NCBI GenBank assembly: GCA_016713135.1
Contig: JADJPR010000003.1
Coordinates: forward strand, 285,444 to 349,443
Origin: Rhodanobacteraceae bacterium
Lineage (GTDB): Bacteria > Pseudomonadota > Gammaproteobacteria > Xanthomonadales > SZUA-5
Reading direction: 5' to 3'
Length of the DNA stretch: 64,000 bases
Positions 17,518 through 26,485 of this stretch are shown in pieces; the first letter of the stretch is position 1; each line of letters opens with the position of its first letter. The notes under the pieces are model-generated. The model was not told the origin of the DNA. It saw nothing but the letters and a program-made list of their open reading frames with translations, and ran no database searches. The translations under genes were made by a program, and so were the position numbers.

Positions 17518-18423
17518 CTACTCGTTCCGACGAAACGGGTGGCAGTCCTCGAAGGGTGCATTGCTCCTGTATAGAAACCCCCCGATGGGTGGCGGGTGGA
17601 AAGGCCATTCCTCTGTTTCATCGTCGTACTTCTGCATCCCATCGATGCCGGTGTCGGGCGCACACAGGCAGAACGCCTCCTGATACGGCAGTCCTGTGGC
17701 CTTGCTTCGCTTGATCTGTTCCTCGATCAGCGCGTACCAGAGGTCGTAGTCCTTGAAGGGGCACGAGAGCGAACGAATGTCTGGCTGACTGGCAAGATCG
17801 AGGATGACTTTCCGAAGCTCGGGGGTCAGCGGCGGCAGATCCCTCCGCGGATCCGGTTCTGACTCCGGAATGGCTTGAGGTTCCATCACGTCGACTGGCG
17901 CAGGCACGTCAGTCGGCTCATCCGAATCCGCAGGGAATTCCGTTCCGTTCCGAAGCTGCCGCATGGCATCTGCGTCCAGCGCTGACTTCTGGACGATGGC
18001 GCGCTTCAGACTGTGCACGTCAATCCCGCCCGATCCCAGGTCGAGCAACTCCGAGCCCCACACTGGGTTGTTCCTGATCGCATCGTCGATCTCGTCGAAC
18101 TGCGCCTGCAGCCAGGCGCCGATGCGCGGCTCGTCGAGGAACTGGCGGAACTCCTCGACCTCGTCTGCGCTCCAGTCGCTGCGGCCTTCCAGCACGTCGG
18201 CCACGCAATAGCCGCTGTTGTAGGAGGGCGCGTCCGGTGGCGTGCCCTGGCCTTCGACAAAGTAGCCGATCACCAGGTGATCGCGCAGTGCTTGCGGTGA
18301 GTTGGCATGCACCCGCAACGCGAGGACGGCGAAGTACCGAGATTCGACCTTCTCCGACGCCAGGGCATCCAAGTATGGGCTGGCGCTGAGGGCGACGTGG
18401 CGCCCGCTCCTGAGTTGAGGCAT
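17518..18423 (-). CDS. Hypothetical partner of HDAC-family deacylase
   Basis: The product is 301 residues. The ATG at 18423 lies four bases after the HDAC stop and is preceded by CGGGAG, so the two genes form an operon. The N-terminal half (~1-150) looks globular (YLDALASEKVESRYFAVLAL, HLVIGYFVEGQG). A Pro/Glu-rich linker (~185-215) joins it to a C-terminal domain with SCPFKDYDLWYALIEEQ and FCLCAPDTG. No signal or membrane segment. I do not recognise either domain. Context suggests a substrate or adaptor protein for the locus, which is inference only. Confidence 0.7.
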   Translation of the reverse strand: MPQLRSGRHVALSASPYLDALASEKVESRYFAVLALRVHANSPQALRDHLVIGYFVEGQGTPPDAPSYNSGYCVADVLEGRSDWSADEVEEFRQFLDEPRIGAWLQAQFDEIDDAIRNNPVWGSELLDLGSGGIDVHSLKRAIVQKSALDADAMRQLRNGTEFPADSDEPTDVPAPVDVMEPQAIPESEPDPRRDLPPLTPELRKVILDLASQPDIRSLSCPFKDYDLWYALIEEQIKRSKATGLPYQEAFCLCAPDTGIDGMQKYDDETEEWPFHPPPIGGFLYRSNAPFEDCHPFRRNE

Positions 18424-18427
18424 GGCA

Positions 18428-19311
18428 CTACTCCCGATCAAGGTAGGTCGAGACGCACATCTGCATGGTGGCGTCGTGGATGTCGAGTACGCGGCGCAGC
18501 GGTGTCTGGTAACCCCCGGCCAAGTTCCAGGCCACGGGCAGGCCGAGCTTCTTGCAGTGCTCGAACACCAGGAAGTCGCGGTGAGCAAGTTGTGCGTCCG
18601 TCAGCCACCCGCCCAGCGGATCATCGACGTGCGGATCGGCGCCGGCTTGATACAGGACCACGTCGCAGCCCTGAAAGTCACGCACGACGTCAGGCAGATC
18701 TCGGAGAAACTGCTTCGCCTGTTCCGGGCGGTCGAATTCCCCGCCGGCAGTGAAGTGCTTGATCGACGCTTCCAGCCCGAGGAAGTGGATGATTTGCTCC
18801 GTGCCGTCGCCATAGTGCATGTCGCAGTCGAGAATGCCGACCCGGCTGGCCCGTCCCTCGGTCAGCAGGGCGCGCGCCGCGACGATCAGGCCGTTGAAGG
18901 TGCAGTACCCGGAGGCTTCCTCATAGCAGGCATGGTGGAAACCGGAGACGGGCGCGACGGCGACCTTCCCGTTGGTAAGCGCCTCGCGCGCCGCCGCCAG
19001 CATTGCGCCGGAGGTCCACGGCAGCGCGTGAGCCACAGCCATCAGTCGATTGTCGAAGCCGTTGGGGATACGACCCTCCAGCACGCCGTCGACGAAGTGA
19101 CGCGAATGCGCCAGCGCCAACTGCTCGCGCGTGGCCGGATCGAAGGGCTTGAACGCCAGCGGCGCGTTCATTGTTTTCCAGCTTTCCACCACCTCGCGCG
19201 GCTTGCCCGCGCTCGGCGAGAGCTTCGCGCGTCAGCCACCATGCGGGCGTCGTAGAACACCGGAATCGCGGAGAGCGTGTTGATGAGTTTCTCCTCGGAA
19301 GGAACGGTCAT
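18428..19311 (-). CDS. HDAC-family zinc deacylase (one frameshift)
   Basis: This is an arginase-fold deacetylase of the histone deacetylase/acetylpolyamine amidohydrolase family. The start frame (ATG 19311, MTVPSEEKLINTLSAIPVFY) breaks at 19226-19231 within CGCGCG. The second frame resumes LSPSAGKPREVVESWKTMNA and continues to 18428. Catalytic features are intact: VSGFHHACYEEASGYCTFNG (His-His charge relay), GILDCDMHYGDGTEQI (Asp and His zinc ligands), GADPHVDDPLGGWLT (third ligand Asp) and a GGYQ near the end. It heads an operon with the 301-residue unknown and diverges from the Hsp70 gene. The likely reaction is removal of acetyl or related acyl groups from protein lysine or a small amine; the substrate is unknown. 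Confidence 0.85.
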
Positions 19312-19335
19312 CGGGTGAGTCCAATTGTTCTGCCG

Positions 19336-19360
19336 GCCAGTCTCACCTGCTGAGACTGGC
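19336..19360. promoter_or_regulatory. Palindromic candidate operator GTCTCA-N5-TGAGAC, copy 1
   Basis: A perfect 10-bp inverted repeat with a 5-base centre (GCCAGTCTCA cctgc TGAGACTGGC) sits in the 99-bp gap between the divergent HDAC and Hsp70 genes. Its core recurs at 26453-26473. Its position between divergent starts fits an operator shared by both operons. Confidence 0.6.
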
Positions 19361-19410
19361 TGTACGCACGCTACGGTTGGCGATGAAACCACCAGGCGAG
19401 GAGCCGGGCG

Positions 19411-21774
19411 ATGACTGCAACCACCGTGTTTGACGAATTACGCGATGCGCTGGCGCAAATGGAGTTCGACGGTACTGCCGTCGGCATCGACCTCGGCACC
19501 ACCAAAAGTTGCATCGCGGTGGCGCGCTTCGAGGATGGCGAACTCGTGTGCGAGTGCCAGACCATCGACGAGCCTGGGCAACCGGAAGGTCAGATCGCGG
19601 TGCCCTCGGTCGTGGCTGTGAAGGACGGCGAAGCCATCGTCGGCCACGCGGCCAGGCGGCTGGCGCGCACGCCGCGCTTCTTCCAGCACAAAGGTTCGTT
19701 CTCCGGAGACCAAGAACGAGATCGGACTGCAGCACACCTACGCGCGTGCTCCGGAAGGCTTCCAGTCGGCCACGGAGATTGCCGCCCACATCATCGGGTA
19801 TCTGTTTCAAGCATCCGGGCTGGACTTGCGAACCATTCGCAGACCCGCTGGTGATCACCGTGCCGGCTTCGTTCCATGGCGCGCAGCGCACCGCGACCCT
19901 GGAATCCGCCGACGCCGTGTTCAACGGCGGACAGGAAGTGCGGCTGTTGGATGAGCCATACGCCGCCGTGCTCGACCTGCTGCACCGCGATCCAGACATC
20001 GCTGGTGAGCATCTGGCGGCTGGCGCGACCTGGCTGGTGTTCGATTTCGGCGGCGGCACCTGCGATGTCGCGTTGTTCACCTTGCAGGCTTCGGAGACTG
20101 CGGCCTTGGCGCCGCGTCTGCTGGCGACCAGCCGCTACCACCGCATCGGCGGCGGCGACATCGACCGTGCCATCGTCCACGGGCACCTGATTCCGACGCT
20201 GCTGGAGCGCTATCGACTGTCGCGCACGGCGGTTTCGTTCGCCGACAAGCGCAGGCGCTTCGAACCGGTGTTGCTGCCGGTGGCCGAGCAACTGAAGCGT
20301 GCCTTGTGCCAGCGTTTGCGCGCGCAAATCGAGGAAGGCGATGCCACCAGCGCAGTTGAGGTGGTATCAGCGGGCGACCACTGCATTGAGTGGAACGAGC
20401 GCGAGCTGTTCCTCAGCGACGCGCGCCTCGACCAGGCGACGTTCGAGAAGCTGCTGCGCCCGTTCCTCGAACCGCATCCCAACAAAACGGCGTCAGACGA
20501 GTATGTCGAGCGCGACTCGGTGTTCCGACCGATTCATCAGGTTCTGGCGCGCGCCGGGCTGCCGCCCGAGTCCATCGATCTGGTGGTGCTGGCCGGCTCC
20601 AGCAGCCGCATTCCGCAGGTGCAAACGGCCTTGCAGGGTTGCTTCAGCGAGGCCGATGTCGTCGAGCTGGGCGATGACCTCGATGTGCAGGGAGCCATTG
20701 CGCGCGGCGCAGCATTGCAGGCGCTCGCCATCGCGGCCACCGGCAAGCCGCTCATCGCCCCTGCGAGCAGCGCCGAACTTGGCCTGCGCACGCGTCAGGG
20801 GCTGGTCACCTTAGTGAAGGCCGGCGCCGCGCGCCAGTGGACGCCGATCAACCCCTGCGCGTGTACGCGCCAGCGACTGTCGCGGATCGACCGATGGATC
20901 TGGCCATCGAGGTGATCGCCGACGGCGGCCGCGTGGTCGGTCGCTCGATCTGGCAACTCGAGGGCGCCGGTCGAGCAAGGTGAACCGCTTGAAGTGATCT
21001 GGTCGCTCGACGAGAACCAGTGCATCACGCTGAAACTTCGTCGCGTCCAGGGCGAGGACTGCGCCGACAGCGACTTCGAGCAGCGCTTCGATGCGCCGCT
21101 GACGCACACCGACCAGGGACAGCTCGCGCGCTGCCGCTTGCTGGAAGCGGAGGAACAGGTACGTTGCGGCAACGTTCCCGACCATCAGCTGGGCCGTACG
21201 TTCGAGCAGATGGCCCGCGATGCCGCGCGCATCGGTCACCGCGACCGCGCGCTGCATTACATTTCCTGCGCCGTACAGCGAGATGGCCCGACCTTCAACC
21301 TCCTCAATCTGAGGGCTATCTACCTCGAAGAACTCGGCGACCTGGCGCGCGCCGAATCCGTCTACCGGCAAGCCGCCGAATGGCCGACGGCGGCCTTCAA
21401 CCTCGCGCTATTTCTGCATCGGAACAAGCGGCACCAGGAAGCGCTGGACGTTGTCGACCAAGTCATGGAACGCAGTCCGCAGCCGGCGTACTTGGTGCTC
21501 AAAGGCGACATTGTCGCCGCGCTCGGCCAACAAGCCACCGCGCGCCTGCTGCACCAGGACGCGATCAGCCGTGTGGTCGATCCGACCAAACAGTCTGTGT
21601 GGAGCCTGGGCTGGTTGGCGCGGTGTGCGAGTTCGCTCGGCCACGACGATCTGGCCCCCGAAGTTCCGCGCGGCCAGCACCGCGCAGATCGAAGCCGAGG
21701 AGGACAGCGCCCTGCAGGGTGCGCTATTACCGGAGCGCGGAGATGGCGCCAACGAGATGAGGGCCGCGGCATGA
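19411..21774 (+). pseudogene. Hsp70 (DnaK-like) ATPase with C-terminal TPR region, multiply frameshifted
   Basis: Corrected, this is a ~785-residue Hsp70-type protein. The ATG at 19411 follows GAGGAG. The ATPase domain shows AVGIDLGTTKSCIAVARF (phosphate 1), LVITVPASFHGAQRTATL, WLVFDFGGGTCDVALF (phosphate 2) and LVVLAGSSSRIPQVQTAL (adenosine site). A short beta-rich segment replaces the usual substrate-binding domain, followed by a TPR-like tail (AIYLEELGDLARAESVYRQA). Frame changes fall near 19700, 19837, 20832, 20969 and 21658, four of them +1, and the segments between stay open and motif-perfect. Either the gene is freshly decayed or the sequence has local indels. Its stop overlaps the ATG of the next gene. 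Confidence 0.8.
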
Positions 21775-22062
21775 GCAAGGTTTCATGGGACATCCTCCAG
21801 TGCCCGTTGGCAAAGCGCTGCCGCGCCCGCTGGGAGAAGTTGGAACCGGTACAAGGCGACACGGCCATCCGGTTCTGTGCTGCATGCGAGCGCTCGGTCT
21901 ATCTGTGCCAGACCGACGAGGACCTGGAGCAAGCACAGCGCGCTCGGGCGCTGCGTGGCGCTGGAAATCCCCACCGTCGGTGTCATGCATGTCGGTCAGC
22001 CGTACCCGGTTCGAGATCTGTACGGAGAGACGCAGTCGGTCAGCGACGACGCCGAGCAGTGA
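21771..22062 (+). CDS. Small Cys-rich (zinc-ribbon-like) protein (one frameshift)
   Basis: The corrected product is about 96 residues: MSKVSWDILQCPLAKRCRAR, VRFC-type RFCAACERSVYLCQTDEDLEQ, then CVALEIPTVGVMHVG. The two CxxC-like pairs suggest a zinc ribbon of a small family I recall from other bacteria (W-D-x-L...RFC..C...VYLC). An extra base near 21933 shifts the frame. The ATG overlaps the Hsp70 stop (ATGA), so the two are coupled. It may be an Hsp70 cofactor, which is inference from position. Confidence 0.65.
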
Positions 22063-22113
22063 CAAGGAAGCCCGCATTTACTGAGTCATCACTGGCCTCG
22101 CCTGGACGTGCGG

Positions 22114-22839
22114 CTACAGCACAGCGTCCCGTTCCCAAGGCAGGTCCGTGTCGCTGAAATGTCCCCAGCGGGCCAGTTCGGCCAGGTCAGGCACGGGAAA
22201 CGTCGTTCCGCTGCGCCGCAGGCTCAAATCGAAATGCCTTGCCAACGCGCCGGCATCGATGTCGCTGCCGTCTGCGCGGGTGGCGCGTAGCAGGCGTGCC
22301 GAACGATCGCCGGGGAACCAGCCGAGGACGACCTGCGCCTCGCGGGCCAGCCCGAGCTGTACGATCATTTTGGCGAGCCGGCTCGCGTGCATGGCGCCGG
22401 CGCGGTCGGCTTTGAAGAAGTCCTTGCCGGACCAGGCGCCGCCGCCGATGGGAACGCGCGGACCGTAGGCGTCGACCACGAGCTTCTTGCCGGACAGGCC
22501 GTTGTCGCCTTCCGGGCCGCCGACCTCGAAGGCCCCGGCACCATTGACGGTCAGTTGATCCGGCAACTGTGCGGACAAGCCCGGCAGGCGCGCTGCCGCC
22601 CGTTGTAGCTCGTCGGCCACCGCCAGGCGAACGGCCCGGTGCAGTGCGATCTCGTCCGCCGAGGTGCGCTGCTGCAACGAGCAACTGAAGGCCTGCAATG
22701 ACCAGCTCTGCGTGGTCGTCCCTGTGCTTTCGCTGAGCCAGATCAGCACCTTGCCATCCGGCCCCAGTCCGAGTTCCGGCGACTGCCGGCGCAGCGCGTG
22801 CAGCCGCTGCGCGAGGCGGCGCACCAGCCAGTGCTCCAC
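22114..22839 (-). CDS. S-adenosylmethionine synthetase-like protein lacking the N-terminal third
   Basis: The 241 residues align with the middle and C-terminal domains of methionine adenosyltransferase: GPDGKVLIWL, GGPEGDNGLSGKKLVVDAYG (~106-125), GGGAWSGKDFFKADRAGAMH (~130) and a WGHFSDTDLPWE ending like the family's YGHFGR...PWE. The GHPDK-containing N-terminal domain (~110 residues) is missing. The matching frame extends slightly upstream (GPDHCIGYANHLAETGHLPV) but meets a stop near 22945 with no ATG, so I use the GTG at 22839. It follows the VWA gene closely and closes the MoxR operon. It is either a degenerate MetK or a MAT-fold protein with another role. Confidence 0.75.
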   Translation of the reverse strand: MEHWLVRRLAQRLHALRRQSPELGLGPDGKVLIWLSESTGTTTQSWSLQAFSCSLQQRTSADEIALHRAVRLAVADELQRAAARLPGLSAQLPDQLTVNGAGAFEVGGPEGDNGLSGKKLVVDAYGPRVPIGGGAWSGKDFFKADRAGAMHASRLAKMIVQLGLAREAQVVLGWFPGDRSARLLRATRADGSDIDAGALARHFDLSLRRSGTTFPVPDLAELARWGHFSDTDLPWERDAVL

Positions 22840-22888
22840 CGGCAGATGGCCGGTCTCTGCCAGATGGTTGGCGTAGCCGATGCAATGA

Positions 22889-24277
22889 TCAGGCCCCAGA
22901 TTTGAGAACGGCAGTGTGTCGGGCGACGTCTTTCAGGTCGGTCTGGTTGGTTCCGGTGCCGAGGTAAGCCACGGCCAGCGTCGCCCGCGTCAGCGTGTCC
23001 AGATGGCTGCCGCCTGGAGCGCCCACCCAGCCATCGGTGATCAGCACGGCGCGCCGCACGCGGTGTGTTGCCATGTGTTCGGCGACGCAGGCGATGTCGG
23101 TGCCGCCGCTGCTCTGGCACACGCCGGCCCGGAGTTGCGCGAGCGAGACGTTGGCGATCAGGGTCGAGAACAGGTGCACCGTCGGATGCACGAGCGCCTC
23201 GCAGTCGAGCACGGCCCCGTACAAGGCGTTGAGTACGCTGTTCATGCTGCCCGAGACATCCAGATAGACATGCACCCGCGCGCCGGCGCTGATGCGGCGT
23301 CGCCACGGCAGCGCGTCAGGATGCAGCAGCGGCTCGGCGCCCAGTGCCCGCAGTACCAGCGAGCGGCGCGCCATCGTCGGCAATGGCGTGACCGTGACCA
23401 TGGCGTCGTCGCCCAGCCTGCGTACCCGGCCCGATCCATGCTCGCCAGCCACCTGGCGAATCAGGCGGCGCAGCAGCGTGCGGTTGCTCGGGTCACGCTG
23501 TGCGGTCACCGAACTGGCTCTGAGCACGTCGGCCAGCGAGCGGCCGCGGATCGGATCTGGCGGTTGCGGCCACTGTTCAACCAGCTCGCGCACGATGTCG
23601 AACATCAGCGGCGATTGCTGTTCCAGCTGACCTTCAGCGGTGCCCGGCGTCGCGTGTCCGCCGAGCAGCGGCACGCCATCCACATCGGCGACGAGATCGC
23701 CGGCGGCAGCCAGCAGCTTGGGCAGCACCGCGAACACCTCGTGATAGCTGGCGCCGGTGTCCGAATAGAGCGCGGCGTGCAACTCCTGGGCCCGGTCGCG
23801 CCAGGACACCGGCAGCACAAGCACGGCCGGCGCCACGCCCGGCGTGTGTGGCCATCCCGGGGGCGGCCGCAGCAGGCACTCCGGGAAGCGCTCGGCGCTG
23901 TAGTAGTCGCTGAAGAACGCGGTGTGCTCCGCTCCGGGGAACATGCGGCAGACGATGCCGTTGATCACGGCATCGAAGACGAAGTTGTGCGCGGGCGTGC
24001 TGCGTGGAAACAGCGTGGTGTGGCCGAGCAGCACGTGATGCAACTCATGCATGACCAGCATCAGCAGCTTCTCCGGCGTCGCCGCAAAGGCCTGTACGAA
24101 CGCCGGATTGATCAGCATGCGCGGCTGGATGCGGCACTCCACGGCCGCCGTGGGCACGCTGTCGGTCTCGACAATATCCAGCAGCCTGAGCAGCCCCGAC
24201 AGCGCGTAGGAACCGCTCGGGAATGCATCGAGGATTCGCTCGGCCAGCGCGCTGTCATTACCGCGCAGCGCACTCAT
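22889..24277 (-). CDS. DUF2201-type putative metallopeptidase with VWA-like domain
   Basis: The 462-residue protein starts at ATG 24277, overlapping the upstream stop by 4 bp (ATGA). The N-terminal metallopeptidase-like domain carries LMLVMHELHHVLLGHTTLFP (HExxH plus a further His, ~residues 74-90). The C-terminal VWA-like domain has YLDVSGSMNS (MIDAS DxSxS, ~342), SSGGTDIA (Thr, ~390) and VLITDGWVGAPGG (Asp, ~410). It is the classic partner of MoxR AAA ATPases, and the MoxR gene lies two genes upstream in the same operon. It probably acts as the metal-binding effector or substrate handler of that ATPase; the protein target is unknown. Confidence 0.87.
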   Translation of the reverse strand: MSALRGNDSALAERILDAFPSGSYALSGLLRLLDIVETDSVPTAAVECRIQPRMLINPAFVQAFAATPEKLLMLVMHELHHVLLGHTTLFPRSTPAHNFVFDAVINGIVCRMFPGAEHTAFFSDYYSAERFPECLLRPPPGWPHTPGVAPAVLVLPVSWRDRAQELHAALYSDTGASYHEVFAVLPKLLAAAGDLVADVDGVPLLGGHATPGTAEGQLEQQSPLMFDIVRELVEQWPQPPDPIRGRSLADVLRASSVTAQRDPSNRTLLRRLIRQVAGEHGSGRVRRLGDDAMVTVTPLPTMARRSLVLRALGAEPLLHPDALPWRRRISAGARVHVYLDVSGSMNSVLNALYGAVLDCEALVHPTVHLFSTLIANVSLAQLRAGVCQSSGGTDIACVAEHMATHRVRRAVLITDGWVGAPGGSHLDTLTRATLAVAYLGTGTNQTDLKDVARHTAVLKSGA

Positions 24278-24747
24278 GGCAGCACCGGCGGTAGTCGCCC
24301 CGCAAAGGCCGGTGGCACCAGCAGCGACACCGGCTCCCGCCGCAGAGCGACCGTCAGCAAAGGCGTCTTGCTGCGCAGCCACACGGTCGCGGCCGACTTG
24401 CTCAGGATCGCCAGCACGGTGAGCGGATCACGCCAGCGCAGCAGGTGGTCGTCCCTGACGGGGATCACGGCGCAACCGTCGGGCAATGGCAGCTCGTCGG
24501 CACGCTGGTTGATCAGCGCCGCCAACTGGCGCGACGGATCAGCGTCCGGCACGGCACCCAGTCGCAGCAGCGCCTCCTGCGGCGTCAGTCCGCACCAGTC
24601 GGCGTCCAGTTCGACGCGGACCGGCGTGCCGAACAGGCGTTCACCCTGATATTTGATGCAGGTGACGCCGGAGCCGCCAGGCAGGTTGCGCGTCGCCAGG
24701 GCCGACAGGCCCTCGTACTTGACGACGCTCTTGGGCGGCGCGCTCAT
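24274..24747 (-). CDS. Hypothetical protein between MoxR and VWA genes
   Basis: A 157-residue protein from ATG 24747 (MSAPPKSVVKYEGLSALATR). A GTG at 24786 overlapping the MoxR stop would add 13 residues and is possible. The sequence looks like a compact alpha/beta domain (VTCIKYQGERLFGTPVRVEL, DDHLLRWRDPLTVLAILSKS) with no membrane segment. I do not recognise the family. Its overlap with both neighbours makes it a fixed part of the MoxR operon, perhaps an adaptor. Confidence 0.72.
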   Translation of the reverse strand: MSAPPKSVVKYEGLSALATRNLPGGSGVTCIKYQGERLFGTPVRVELDADWCGLTPQEALLRLGAVPDADPSRQLAALINQRADELPLPDGCAVIPVRDDHLLRWRDPLTVLAILSKSAATVWLRSKTPLLTVALRREPVSLLVPPAFAGRLPPVLP

Positions 24748-24778
24748 GTTGTGCAGCAGAGTGGGTGGCGATCCGCGT

Positions 24779-26209
24779 TCATGCACACCTCATCAGCTGG
24801 TCCGTGGTCGCGAACGCGGCGAAGGCCTGCTCGGCGTCCTGCGGCGTCTGCAACTGCTTGCGGGCAAACAGCGAGGCCACCGCGTTGGCCTGCAGATGGG
24901 CGCGTGCGTCCTCCGGGTCCAGCCGCGACAGCAGATCCTTGATGCGTCCCCATGTCGTGTAACGGCCATTCGATGCGTGCAGCGTCTCGGAGAACTGCGG
25001 TGGCAGGGCGAGGTCGCGGTAGGTCGCACCGGCCTGCGCGGCAATCGCGGCGTTCAGCCGTCCGATGGCGCCGGTCTCGAACAAGTGCACGATGGCAGCC
25101 TCGCGGGCACCATGGGGCAACTGCGCCAGCGCGTCGGCGGCGATGCGCGAGAACTCGCTCCTCGGCAGCCGGCTGGCGCGGACGGCCAACTGCAGCCGCG
25201 TCAGCGGGTCCGACGCGCACAGGATGGCGCGCAAAGGATCGTTGGCCGCGAGGTGGATAGTGCGCACGGCTTCACGATGTGCGGCCAGCAGCTTGATCTC
25301 CGGAATCGCAATGCCCTGGGCCCGTTGCGGCAGGCTGCTGCGCAATGCCAGCAGCGTCTGGTCGGACACGTCGGCATTCGGATCGATCGCCAGCGCCGCT
25401 GCGTTCACCGCCAGCACACCGCGGTAGAGCAGATTGGCGCGGCGTGGGCTGAGCGCCAGCCCCACCTGCGCCAGCAGCGCTGCCACCGTCTGCACATACT
25501 GCGCCGCAGCGTCGGCAAAGCTGTCTGGAAAGGCCTCCAGGTTGGCGCGGGTGCGCCCGATCAGATCGATCAGAAACTGGGCGTCCGCGGCACGCACCGG
25601 GGTGTCCCGCGCGCGGATCACCGCCAGTTGCTGCGCCAGCGTGAACTGCGCCCAGGGCGGCATCTCGATCACAGAAGCGAAGCGATCGGCCAGCGCGGCA
25701 TCCAGCGGTTCCGATCCGGCATAGCCATTGTCGTCGTCCTCCGTGCCCGGTGGGTTCATCGCAGCCCAGCGGTAGCGCAACGCATCCAGCGCGATCCCCT
25801 GCACGCGGCGTTCGTGGATGATCGGAAACAGCTTGTTCTGGATGTCCGGCCGGCAGCGGCTGATCTCGTCGAAGATCACCGCTCCGGCCCCCCAGATCGA
25901 CGCCGGCGTGTGCGCATAGGCCAGCGAGCCATCCTTGCCGGGCAGCGGAAAGCCGACCAGATCGTCGAAGTTGAGCAGGCTGGCGTTGTAATGGCGGAAC
26001 TCCAGCCCCAAGGCCTGCGCCACACGCGTCAGCAGCAGGCTCTTGGCCGTGCCGTGCGCGCCGATCAGCAGCAGCGGATCCTGGGTGACCAGCGCCGCCA
26101 GCAATGGCGCCTCGATGGATGACAGACCGATCAGCCCGAGTCGCTCGAGCCAGCCCTTGCTGCCCACTGCCGCTGAAACCGTGTTCTTCGCTGCTGCCGT
26201 GCGTCCCAT
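24779..26209 (-). CDS. MoxR-family AAA+ ATPase
   Basis: The 476-residue protein starts at ATG 26209 (MGRTAAAKNTVSAAVGSKGW), preceded by AGGAGC. Walker A LLIGAHGTAKSLLL is near residue 46, with GTAKS in place of the usual GxGKT as in many MoxR proteins. Walker B AVIFDEISR is near 111, and AAMNPPGTEDDD with DAALADRFASVIEMP gives the sensor and Arg-finger regions. MoxR ATPases remodel or insert metals into client proteins together with VWA partners. The start codon is 59 bp downstream of a 56-bp promoter-like element (26268-26323), with another copy further upstream. It heads the operon MoxR, hypothetical, VWA, MAT-like. Confidence 0.9.
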   Translation of the reverse strand: MGRTAAAKNTVSAAVGSKGWLERLGLIGLSSIEAPLLAALVTQDPLLLIGAHGTAKSLLLTRVAQALGLEFRHYNASLLNFDDLVGFPLPGKDGSLAYAHTPASIWGAGAVIFDEISRCRPDIQNKLFPIIHERRVQGIALDALRYRWAAMNPPGTEDDDNGYAGSEPLDAALADRFASVIEMPPWAQFTLAQQLAVIRARDTPVRAADAQFLIDLIGRTRANLEAFPDSFADAAAQYVQTVAALLAQVGLALSPRRANLLYRGVLAVNAAALAIDPNADVSDQTLLALRSSLPQRAQGIAIPEIKLLAAHREAVRTIHLAANDPLRAILCASDPLTRLQLAVRASRLPRSEFSRIAADALAQLPHGAREAAIVHLFETGAIGRLNAAIAAQAGATYRDLALPPQFSETLHASNGRYTTWGRIKDLLSRLDPEDARAHLQANAVASLFARKQLQTPQDAEQAFAAFATTDQLMRCA

Positions 26210-26267
26210 GACGTGCTCCTGGTCCCGAAAAAGGGCGGGCCGGCGCAGCCACAACGGTGGGCGACAC

Positions 26268-26323
26268 CGACGCTTTAGCAGTACTTGATGAGTCGCCCCG
26301 CAAGTTGTCACTTGAAATCGGCG
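26268..26323 (-). promoter_or_regulatory. Promoter-like 50-bp element, copy A (before MoxR)
   Basis: On the plus strand it reads CGACGCTTTA, then CGCCCCGC, AAGTTGTC (26302-26309) and CTTGAAATCGGCG. Its near edge is 59 bp from the MoxR ATG. Copy B (27746-27801) shares the same blocks in the same order at 60 bp from the ATG of another gene. The fixed distance to start codons suggests a promoter or activator site read on the minus strand. Confidence 0.6.
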
Positions 26324-26368
26324 ACGCCTGTCAGTCGCAGGGACAGGCACCTGGAATCGTGCAACGCA

Positions 26369-26416
26369 AACGCTCTACTGGCTGTGGCCCCGCATGAAGT
26401 TGTCTTGAACCGGCGG
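26369..26416 (-). promoter_or_regulatory. Promoter-like element, copy C
   Basis: Third copy of the element: ACGCTCTACTG, CCCCGCATG, AAGTTGTC (26397-26404), TTGAACCGGCGG. It is somewhat shorter than copies A and B and lies about 100 bp upstream of copy A in the MoxR leader, so it may be a second binding site. Confidence 0.5.
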
Positions 26417-26452
26417 AAGGCCTCGATGGGCCGAATTCAGCATGGGTTGCGC

Positions 26453-26473
26453 CCGTCTCACCAAGTGAGACGG
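26453..26473. promoter_or_regulatory. Palindromic candidate operator GTCTCA-N5-TGAGAC, copy 2
   Basis: CCGTCTCA ccaag TGAGACGG shares the exact core and 5-base spacing with the palindrome at 19336-19360. It lies between the end of the HD operon and the MoxR leader elements. No T-run flanks it, so a terminator is less likely than a protein-binding site. Confidence 0.55.
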
Positions 26474-26485
26474 CGAACGCCCGGA

